Assembly: GCA_028583605.1 (NCBI GenBank)
Contig: CM053326.1
Coordinates: forward strand, 2,082,342 to 2,146,341
Direction of reading: 5' to 3'
Origin: Dastarcus helophoroides
Taxonomy: Eukaryota > Arthropoda > Insecta > Coleoptera > Bothrideridae
DNA: 64,000 nucleotides
Notes under the pieces: generated by a model
The model's database searches: none
Seen by the model: the letters and a program-made list of their open reading frames with translations, nothing else
Told to the model about the DNA's origin: nothing
Part shown: one piece after another, positions 31,685 to 41,335 of the stretch
Numbering within the stretch: the first letter of the stretch is position 1
Layout of the letters: the number at the start of each line of letters is the position of its first letter
Made by a program: the position numbers and the translations under genes

Positions 31685-32710
31685 TCAACATAACCAACCA
31701 GCTTCACGATGGCAAATGCGCAGTCTCTGTAGCAAAGAATTGTTCACATTCACCAAGACGTTTTCATTGATATTTTGGAAAGCAACACGAACCCGGTCCA
31801 TCATGTCTTCTCGGGTAGTTAGTGGTTCCTGGTACACAACTTGCTTAACATGACCCCACAAGAAAAAGTCTGGCTTAGTTAAATCCGGTGATCTTGCGGG
31901 CCATGCCACTGGACCTCCTCTTCCTATCCACTTGTTAGGGAATTGTGTATTGAGGAACTCCCTTACATCCCTTCCATAATGTGCCGGTGCCCCATCATGT
32001 TGGAACCACATTTGCCGCACGACAGCCAGAGGCAAATTGTCTATCATTTCGAGCAACTGATTTTGCAAAAAATGCAAGTAATTGTTGACATTCAAATGTT
32101 CATTGAAGAAGTGTGGTCCGACAACAAATCTTCCTATGACACCATCCGAAACATTCAGAGACCACCTATGCTGATGGTCTAAGGGCTTTATCCAATGAGG
32201 ATTTTCAGTGTGGTAATAATGGGAGTTGTGTTTTCCCACGAAGCCGTTCTTATGAAATGTACATTCGTCGGTAAATAGTACATTGTCCAAAAAGTCATTT
32301 TGTTCTTGTAGTTTTTGTAACGCCCACTCACAAAACTGCATTCGGTTGTTGAAATCAGCTTGACTGAGTTCGTGTACTAGCTGGACACGATACGGATGAA
32401 ACTTATTTTTACGCAAGATTCGTGAAACCGAGGTTTGACTTATTTGTAATTCCGTGCTTATTATTCTGGTACTTAAATGCGGATCTTGGACAACAGCAGC
32501 CGCTACTAAAACTTGGTTTTCTTCACGCGTCGTTGGTTTTCTGCGCTCCTTTTTCTCGTATTTCGTACTACCAGTTCGCTCAAACCTCTCTCTCAATTTA
32601 GCGAATGCCGCTGAATTTGGATGTCTCCGATCGGCAAAGCGTTGGGCATAAATTCTTGAGGCAAGAAATGGATTTCTGTCAGCACTGCCCAAGGCTTCTT
32701 GAGAAAACAT
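31685..32710 (-). pseudogene. Family B transposase in B2
   Basis: 341-aa frame starting MFSQEALGSADRNPFLASRI. Compared with the arm copies it lacks about seven residues (ELVDMVY) after MFSQE. The catalytic region is complete: LFTDECTF, FQHDGAPAHY, GRGGPVAWPARSPDLTKPD, with 36 residues between the second and third Asp. Near the end an extra T shifts the frame, giving REAGWLC instead of REAGGYVEHLI. B1 and B2 damage is complementary: each keeps parts the other lost. Confidence 0.87.
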
Positions 32711-33414
32711 TGTCTTTCAGTACTAATACCAAGACCTCGCGACAACAATGAGATAAACTGACAGTTATTGCCGGACAAACGAGACGAAACTAATTAAAAT
32801 TTTTACAAAATTCTAAATTTCTCAAAAATTATTGGACGGAGGTGGCAATACCTGGTACCAAAAAAAAAAGATAATTTAATTTCGCATCCGATAAGATAAT
32901 CCAAGATAGGTGGTTCCATTTGAAAAAATTAAGTTATGCATGTTTGAACAACTGAAGAATTGAGTCGACGGATGTGAAGAAATTTGAGAAATCTTGCTAA
33001 CAGCAAAGACGTAAACAAATACTCCATTTCTTCCTGAATTCAAAACCGTATGCCACATAATTCTGAGTCATTGCGTTTGGAAAATATCGTTAATGGCGTC
33101 AAGCTCCGAAATCGTCAAATTTAACCAAAAAAAATTGAATTACGCGAAAACGGTTCAACTAAGGGCCTATGTCGTCTTAATAAATTCATATTCATTTTTA
33201 ACAAGAAATCCAAAAATGTAAAAATACATAGGGTGTTCTATTTAAAATAAGAAAGTTGTGTTCATTTCCGGTGCAACCGGAAGGCCGCCATATTTGGAAA
33301 TAATTTTAGGTTGTGGAGAACTTTATTTCGAACAACTTTTATTCGAAACATTTTTCGGTATTTTAAACGATACGCCTACCAAAGATCGATTCCCGCTTAG
33401 TGACTCACCCTGTA

Positions 33415-35480
33415 TAGCATTTTTTCATGCAATTTTCAATGGTCCAAAATTTCGACATTTTTAAAAATATTCCTTTTTTCAAAATTTTGACTTTTAGAAA
33501 ATTTTGACTTTTCTGATAATTTTAATTTTTTTTTAAATCTATATCTTTCGAAAGTTCTAGATTTTTCGTTTGACACCGAAGATTTTTTAAAATATCCAGT
33601 TTTTTGAAAAATTCTATTTTTTTCAAGATTTCGATTTTATTTCAAAATTTAGACTTTTTTAAAAATTTGGATTTTTTTTCAGATTTTCGACTTTCAAAAT
33701 TTGGACTTTCATTAAAATTTCTATCTTTTAACAAAAATTGTTTTTTTTTCTAATTTTTGCTTTTAAAAATGTAGATTTTATTTTCTAAAATTCCGACGTT
33801 TTTCCAAATTTCGACTTCGAAAATTCTTACTTTTTTAACATTTAATTTTTCTTTAATCAATAATTTTAACTTTTTAAAAAAGTGACATTTATTTTCTTTT
33901 TAAATTTTAATTAACCAAAATTTTATGTTTTTCAACATTTTTACTTTTCCACTTTTTATGAAAGTTTAGAATTTTTTGATAATTTTCAGTTTCCTTCAAT
34001 ATTTAGGCTCTTCGAAAATTTCGGCTTTTTTTGGAAAATTTAACTAAAAATGCTTTATTTTGTTTAAATCTCCATATTTCTTTAAAATTTTGATTATTTT
34101 TGATATTCAAATTATTTTTCAAAATTTCAACTTTTGTAAACGTTTTTCTGAGATTTTCTTCACTTTATCAAAATCCTTGAATTTTTTGAAAAGGTCGACT
34201 TTTTACAGTATCTTTTCAAAATGCTGACATTATTTTTCAAAAGTTTAATCTCTTTTAAATCCTAATTTTCTATCAAAATTTAAAAATGTTTCGAAATTTC
34301 GTCGTTTTTCAAAATGTTGACCTTTAAAATTTTCAATTTCTTTAAAATTTCGCCTTTATCTAAAAATATCGTTTTTTTTTTAATCGACTATTGTTAAAAT
34401 TAAGGATTATTTTACACGCATTTGTTGCATTTTAAAATTTTTGATTTATTTCGAAAATTTTAACTTTTTTTAAAATGTCGATATTTTCAATATTTTAGCT
34501 TTTTTTGAAAATCCTAACTTTTTTTTTGAAAACTTCGACAATTTTTAATTAAACTTCTTTTCAATATTTGTGATTTTTTAATTTTATTTTTAGTCAACTA
34601 ACAAACATTTCGAAATTTTTGGTAATTTTGACTTTATTCCAAGTTTGGGCTTTTCCAAAATTTGGGTTTTTAGATTTTACGGAAAATTCTTTATTTTTTT
34701 TAAACCTTGTCATTTTTTCATAATTTCCAATATTTTTTAAATTTCAGACCATTTTTTTTAAATCTTAACTTTTTTTCGAAAAATTCAAGAAATTTGATAA
34801 AATAAAGAAATTTTCTAAAAAAAAACCTTTAAAAAAGTTAAAATTTTGAAAAATAAATTGGAAACTTGGAAAAAATGTGAAAAAGTCAAGGTTTTCAAAA
34901 GGTGTCAAAATTTTCGAAAATATTTTCTACATTTTTAAAATCCAAAATTAAAAAAAACAACTTTTTTTAAAGAGAGAGGTTTAAAAAAATTCGAAAGTCT
35001 TAAAACCCCAAATTTTGACAAGAAGTCGAAATTTTGAAAAAATACAATTTTTCAAAAAAATGGACCTTTAAAAAATGCTTCGGTGACAAGCTTTCCAAAA
35101 AATCTACGATATTTTGCATAGTTGAAAATTGTAAGCAAAAAAATTTTAAGCGAAAGTTTTGAAAAAGGCGAAACTTTGATAAAAAATTTAAAACTTGGAA
35201 ATAAAATTTGAATTATAGAAAAATCCATTAAAACAACCCGATATTTTGATTTTTCCAGAGAAACTGAAATTTCAAAGATTTTAAATTAAAAAAAAATTGA
35301 AATGTTTAAAAAGTCAAATTTTTTAAAAAGGTGAACTGTTCCATACGTTACATAACTGTAAAAAAATCGAAAGTTTAAAAAGAGGCGAAATTTTAAAAGT
35401 CGAAACTTTGTAAAATATTAATTTTAAAAAGGCAGACATTTCTAAGAAAGTGATATTTAAAAAATCGACTTATTTAAATA
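33415..35480. repeat. AT-rich TTTTCAAAATTTTGAC-type array with strand switch
   Basis: From about 33,420 to 34,780 the plus strand is pyrimidine-rich (TTTTCAAAATTTTGACTTTT and variants); from about 34,790 to 35,480 it is purine-rich (AAAAGTCGAAATTTTGAAAA). The switch makes a loose foldback. No gene is supported. Confidence 0.75.
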
Positions 35481-35574
35481 AATTAAAGTAATGGCTGTGA
35501 ATAGTGAATGGGATCGGGTGACATATCAGCTAGTTTTAAAATAACGAAGGAAATTACAAAACCAAAGGGATCTA

Positions 35575-35733
35575 ACTGAATGGTCTCCTAGATCTCCAGA
35601 CATGACTCCCATTGACTATATCTTATGGGGATATTTGAAAAGTGTTGTGTATCGTAACAGGCCAACAATGATGAATTAGAAGCTCGAATTAAAATTGCAA
35701 TCACTAGCGTTCCTCCGGTATATCTGCAGAATA
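35575..35733 (+). pseudogene. Fragment of a third mariner-type transposase
   Basis: A short frame reads EWSPRSPDMTPIDYILWGYL, then KSVVYRNRPT, the conserved block around the third catalytic Asp in Tc1/mariner transposases. It differs from families A (SPDLNPLDFYLWGHLK) and B (SPDLTKPDFFLWGHVK). It is truncated by the insertion of A2 at 35,736 and has no upstream part nearby. Confidence 0.75.
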
Positions 35734-35735
35734 TA

Positions 35736-37971
35736 CAGGGTGTTACAAAAGTCCGGGTCGCTACTTCAGGAGCATGTTCTACACATTAAAATATGAAAAA
35801 TGTTGAAATACATTTTTTTCTTAAAATTGCCTCCTAACGGAGATATGACCATTTAAAGATGGCGCCCCTAAAGTGGTTTTTTTACTACAAAAAGTTAACG
35901 GTTAGTAGCAAAGTCATGAAATTGGGCAAGCAGTTAAAGAATTGGATTAGGCATATTCTCATGTAACATATTTTTTAAATAAGCAGTAGCGTGGTGTGTA
36001 GGGGGTTGCCCGCGATTATTTTTTGCCGTAACTTTTTTGTATTCAAATATTTCGACACAAAAGTGCCATAATCATAAAAAGCAACATTTTTTATACAAAA
36101 AAGGTACTCTTTCTCAAAGTCGCTAAAAGTAACCGTTTCCGAGAAAAGAGCGTTTAAACAAAATTGTTGCATTTATTAGAATTCGTTTTGCAAATTTCTA
36201 ATTTATCCACTACTAACTGCATTGATATAAAAATAGTACAAAATTAAGAAAAAAAAAATCAAAGCAAGTGTTCGAAATTACTGCCCCCTGCAGCAATACA
36301 TTGCTCGGCTCGTCTTCTAAGGGAACTCCTTACTCTTTCGCAAATGCCTGGTGTGTTGTGAATCTGGTTGAACCCATTTTCAATTCGTTCACGAAGATCA
36401 TTGATATTGTCAACTGGTGTGGAGTAGACGATCTGCTTTAGATGTCCCCATAAGTAGAAATCGAGTGGGTTGAGGTCAGGAGACCTAGCTGGCCATGGTA
36501 TCGGACCTCCTCGACCTATCCATCGTTGATGATAGTTGTTATTCAAAAATTCCCTAGCAACTGCACTAAAATGGGCAGGTGCCCCATCGTGCATTATCCA
36601 CATTCGCTGTCTTGTTATGAGTGGAACATTTTCAAGTAACACGGGTAACTCTGTTTGCAAAAAATGTCTATATGATGCTCCTGTTAACCTATGAGGTAAA
36701 AAAAAACGGTCCAATTATAGAGTCCCCTATTATTCCTCCCCAAATGTTAAGTGAAAAATGTTGCTGATGTCTCGACTGAATAACTGCATTGGGATTTTCA
36801 ACTTGCCACTGATGCATGTTGTGAAAGTTAAGTATCCCGTTTCTGGTAAAACCCGCTTCGTCCGTAAATAATATGAGCGATGGAAAGTTCTCATTTTCAG
36901 CGATCTTATGCAATAGCCAGTTGCAAAATTCTATTCTTGGAGGATAATCAGCAGCAAGTAACCCTTGCACTCTTTGAAAATGATAGGGGTAAAATTGGTA
37001 AAATTTCAAAATTCGCCAGATAGTTACGTGATTTACTCCTTCGGCTAAAGCAAGTTGTCTAGTGCTGACACATGGATCTTCTTCAACTCGCTGAAGCACA
37101 CGCTCCTCTAAATTAGCAACTTCTGCGTTTGGCCTTCCAACACGTTCGCCTTTGAAAACAAAATTTCCTGTTTCACATAAACGAGCATGAATTTTCTGGA
37201 ACAATTTTTCTCCTGGTAGGTGTCTATTAGGAAAACGTTCAGCATAAAGCCGTCTTGCTTCAGCACGATTACAATTTGCAAGCCCGTACATTAAATGCAT
37301 ATCGGCCATTTCTTGATTTGAATAGTCCATTTTATCAAAATAATGAAAAGTTAAAAAACTACTACACTTACTATTGACAACAAAAACTGCTAAAGTTTAC
37401 AGCTTACGACCAAATTTTATCAGTGACACAACGTCAATCTCTGGCAGATATTGTCAAGTACAATTGTTTTCTTTACGATCAGTTTGCATGACCAACTTAT
37501 TTTTTCTTATACAAATTAGTTAGAATTTCGAAGACGGGATAGGATTATTTAAACGCCTTTTTCTCGGAAACGGTTACTTTTAGCGACTTTGAGAAAGAGT
37601 ACCTTTTTTGTATAAAAAAATGTTGCTTTTTACGATTATGGCACTTTTGTGTCGAAATATTGCGATACAAAAAAGTTACGGCAAAAAATAATCGCGGGCA
37701 ACCCCCTACACACCACGCTACTGCTTATTTAAAAAATATGTTACATGAGAATATGCCTAATCCAATTCTTTAACTGCTTGCCCAATTTCATGACTTTGCT
37801 ACTAACCGTTAACTTTTTGTAGTAAAAAAACCACTTTAGGGGCGCCATCTTTAAATGGTCATATCTCCGTTAGGAGGCAATTTAAAGAAAAAAATGTATT
37901 TCAACATTTTTCATATTTTAATGTGTAGAATATGCTCCTGAAGTAGCGGCCCGGACTTTTGTAACACCCTG
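35736..37971 (-). mobile_element. Transposon A2: second family A copy, minus strand
   Basis: 2,236 bp with the same ends as A1 (CAGGGTGTTACAAAAGTC), flanked by TA at 35,734-35,735 and 37,972-37,973. TIRs are 35,736 to about 36,158 and about 37,547-37,971. Very similar to A1 along the whole length. It inserted into the third-family transposase fragment. Confidence 0.93.
36259..37330 (-). pseudogene. Family A transposase in A2, same T9 frameshift as A1
   Basis: Two frames, 37,330-36,689 (213 aa) and the downstream frame to 36,259, with the same lengths and break as in A1; the run here is nine A on the plus strand. I see about six amino-acid differences from A1 (for example SDQEM to SNQEM, FYSYHF to FYPYHF, GPTPW to GPIPW). 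The three catalytic Asp are conserved. Confidence 0.88.
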
Positions 37972-37973
37972 TA

Positions 37974-39089
37974 CTGAGCGATAAAGAGTCCTAACAAACC
38001 ACATAACCTTCAATAAAATCTCAGGTAATATTTAGCCTAGGTTTTACTAATATTTGTCCCGTTATATATTAGTATAAAATAATAAACTACGGAATGAGGA
38101 TGACAAATATTTGATATTCAGATACGAGAAAAAGCAAATATTAATAAAAGATAATATATGAAACAATAAGGAATGTTGAGTAAGCGTCATAGACGATCGT
38201 AGAAATTAAGCACCAAAACTAGATTACAATCGTCACGATAAATGAAAAGTCTTGTCTAGAATCGAAAGTGGGGTCACAATTAATTTTTCCAGAATTGGAA
38301 CAATATAAATTACTAATAGATGGCCTTCGAGGCAGGATAAAGCATTTACTGAAATGGAGCGAGTGATTCCGTAAATACGTAATCGATTGAGTCGAGGAAG
38401 CCTTTTTAGTTTTGCTGCATTTTGTTCTCCTCTAAAGGAAAATTTCAAAGTTCACTTCTATCGACACATCTTGCACGTGTAAGACAGGATTATATTTATT
38501 TGTGTTACTACATGTCTAGTAATCGAACGTTATCAGTTAACAATTGAAATTTTTCAATATTTATATCGTAAAATACACAGATGCAACGCTTTTTGTTTAA
38601 CTGTTTGTATTTTAATGGTACAGCGGCGTATTGTTCATAATCGTTAATTTCTAGTAACCAGCAATGAGTAAAAGGCAAACATTTCTCTAAACTGACTCAT
38701 TCTCGTTGAACTGATATAACCCCAGTTTTATATTCATTTTAAATTAACAAATACACAAGTGAAATTTAAATACATCGGTACGCATGTATGCTGTCAAGAA
38801 TGTTATAAGGGAAAACGAGAAATAAACGGGCGAGTTTCGAAAAAATGCAGCACTTAATGTGAAGCTATTTCCAGATTGTATGCCAATAAATAAAATTGTC
38901 TATGATGATCCTGACTGGTATAGAAAGATGGGAAGTCGCCTTGACCGACCACATTCTTTACCCACACACGTGACAGACGCCGCCCATGCCCCATGCCCAT
39001 GGCGACCTGATACACTACTACACCTGTGAACCATGAACCGGCAATTTCTCGATTGAGAGAAATCCGAAATTCGAGATTGTGCAATTTTT
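37974..39089. other. Unassigned sequence, no gene seen
   Basis: About 1.1 kb without satellite words or recognisable coding. Short frames on both strands show no recognisable motifs. Confidence 0.5.
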
Positions 39090-39913
39090 TACTCGTAAAT
39101 AGGGAATTCGATCTCGATCCTTATTTCTAATACCGGGATTTCGAGATTATATTGACTCAATCCCGGGATTATTTCGGTATCAAAGGTTACAAATTAAAAA
39201 AAAAATCAGCATTTCAACCAACAAATCAAAACAATCAACGTAACCAAAATTAGCAAATTTGTCAAATAGTACAAGAATCAGAATTGTTTTTAGAAATATC
39301 GAAACTCTTTTCCAATTTTCAGCTTTGAAAGAAAATCTGAACAAAAAAATATCGTTAACTTGGAATTTCCAAGTTTTCAAAAAAAGTGGAATTTTTTGAG
39401 ACCAAATATTCAAGAAAAAGCAAAATTATAAGAAAATTTGAAAGCTTTTAAAAATGCTCAAAATTTTGAAAAGTTAAAATTCAGGACAAATTAAAATTTT
39501 CGAAAAAAAAACAAAATTTGGAAAATGCGAAATTTAAAAATCAAAATTATTAAAAAAAACAAGCACAATGTGAAAAGGAGTAGAAATTTTAGGAAAACCA
39601 AGATTTACGAAAAAAAATATTGAAAAATTGAAGGCGCCAGAATCTTAAAAAATGTCAAAATTTTCGTAGAAAGTTAAAATTTCCAGAAAAATGCTGAGAT
39701 TTTAAAACACATGGGTATTTTGAAAAAATTCAAATATTGAAGAAATCGACAATTTCAAAAATTCTAAAATTGGAAAAAGTGCCGAAATTTTCGAAAAAAA
39801 TTCGTAATTTTGAAAATAGTTGAAATTTTCAATTTAAACTTTCAGTTTTCATATTACCGTTGAAATTAGGACACCAGGCTCTGCAATTTCGAGGAAATTG
39901 CAGGGGCATTACC

Positions 39914-41335
39914 ATGGCGGCGGCTATGGAAAAACTCTCCGCCCAGATGGAGACCCTCTTGAAACTGTTTCAAGAGGTTAAAGCAGAGATCAAGGAGATG
40001 AAACAAAGTATCGACGCAGAGCAAAGAAGGGTTGACGTTCTCTATTCCGAGAGAATACTCAAACCCGACAACTCGTCAAGCGAGATGAGCGACAGCGATA
40101 TAAGCGTTGTCAGCGAAGTTCCTAGCGAGGTTTCTGTAGGGAAACGTGCTCGCTCATCCTCCGGGGAAGCGGAAGATGAGGAAGGATTCCAGGTCGTTCA
40201 GAAGCGACAGAGAAGAAAGAAAACCGCAAAACGGTTAGAAATCTCGGAAGAGTCGTCTGGGGACGAAACTCCGACGCCGCCTGAACCAAGAAAGGGGAAG
40301 AAGACGTCAGAGAAGTCTCCAAAAACCAACAAGGCAGCCCCCCTGAAACCTCGGGAAGAGGAAGCGACGAAGGAAGCCAGCAGAGACGGAAGCCGAATTC
40401 CACCGATTATTATCAGGGATAGCGGTAAGTGGAAGCACATTAATTCTTTAATGTATTCCAGAAAAATTGGATTCACAAAGGCGAAGTGCGTCTTTGAGGG
40501 AATCCGAATACAGCCGGCATCAGAGGACGATTTCAGAGCGCTAACAAGGCTCCTGGAGAATGAAAAGGTGCCTTATCACACCTTCTCTCTCCCAGGAGAC
40601 AGAAGCGTCAAGGCAGTGATTAGAAATGTTCCAAAGGACATCCCGGAGGAAGATTTTAAAACTGCCCTTGAAGAGGAGGACTTCAAGGTTGTCAACGTGC
40701 GAAGAATGAAAAATTCTCGCACAAAGAAGACTCACAGTCTAATGTTCGTGGAGCTGCAACACGGACAAGAAGGTATCTTCCAGACAACAAGGTTAATAGG
40801 GCTGGATATCCAGGTGGAGATCCCAAGGTCCAATAACCTGGCGAAGCAATGCCACAGGTGTCAGCGTTTCCACCACGGACAGACGAACTGTCACGCCGAG
40901 GCAGTTTGCGTGAAGTGTGCTGGGAAACACTTTACGAAAGACTGCAAGCGGCCGAGGGACAAACCGGCCAAGTGCGCCAACTGCAAAGGAGACCATGTAG
41001 CGAGCTACAGAGGATGCCCTGCCTTTCCAGCGCCAAGGAAGCAAAAGGCCACTCAGGAGAAGATTCCAACTTCAAGAGCCAAACCGACAGTAAAGGCAAC
41101 AGTCAATCCTCCAAAGGCTGTGCCGAAACCGGTCGGAACCTCCAACCCAAAGGTAAGTGGAAACACTTATGCCTCAGTTGCAGGTGGCGCGAAGAAGATC
41201 CCCAAAAAGACTTCGGAAACGACAAATCAAGTCGTATTGGACTTGATTAGGGCCGTCTCTGAAGCCGGGAACAGCCAAGAGGCCATCGTAAACATCATGA
41301 TGATGCTTCCCAAGATAATCTCTCCGAAACAGTAA
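39914..41335 (+). CDS. LINE ORF1 protein (Gag-like, zinc knuckles)
   Basis: I choose the ATG at 39,914 in a good context (ACCATGG), giving 473 aa. N-terminal coiled-coil-like part (MEKLSAQMETLLKLFQEVKA), then a charged Ser/Glu/Lys-rich region, then a PRE_C2HC-type region (VKAVIRNVPKDIPEEDFKTA), then Cys/His zinc knuckles: CHRCQRFHHGQTNC, CVKCAGKHFTKDC, CANCKGDHVASYRGC. These bind the element RNA in Jockey-clade LINEs. The stop TAA at 41,333-41,335 overlaps the ORF2 start by one base (TAATG). It is intact. Confidence 0.93.
   Translation: MAAAMEKLSAQMETLLKLFQEVKAEIKEMKQSIDAEQRRVDVLYSERILKPDNSSSEMSDSDISVVSEVPSEVSVGKRARSSSGEAEDEEGFQVVQKRQRRKKTAKRLEISEESSGDETPTPPEPRKGKKTSEKSPKTNKAAPLKPREEEATKEASRDGSRIPPIIIRDSGKWKHINSLMYSRKIGFTKAKCVFEGIRIQPASEDDFRALTRLLENEKVPYHTFSLPGDRSVKAVIRNVPKDIPEEDFKTALEEEDFKVVNVRRMKNSRTKKTHSLMFVELQHGQEGIFQTTRLIGLDIQVEIPRSNNLAKQCHRCQRFHHGQTNCHAEAVCVKCAGKHFTKDCKRPRDKPAKCANCKGDHVASYRGCPAFPAPRKQKATQEKIPTSRAKPTVKATVNPPKAVPKPVGTSNPKVSGNTYASVAGGAKKIPKKTSETTNQVVLDLIRAVSEAGNSQEAIVNIMMMLPKIISPKQ

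Larger units (their letters stand above)
30285..33412 (-). mobile_element. Transposon B2: second palindromic family B element, opposite orientation
   Basis: 3,128 bp, flanked by TA (30,283-30,284 and 33,413-33,414). Same architecture as B1 but reversed: decayed arm 30,285-31,567, centre 31,568-32,189, gene-bearing arm 32,190-33,412. The junctions between arms and centre (ATTGGATTTCAGTGTAAAGC, AATCATCATTGG) are the same as in B1, so the palindrome existed before both insertions. Different target sequences and own TA duplications show two independent insertions. Confidence 0.92.
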
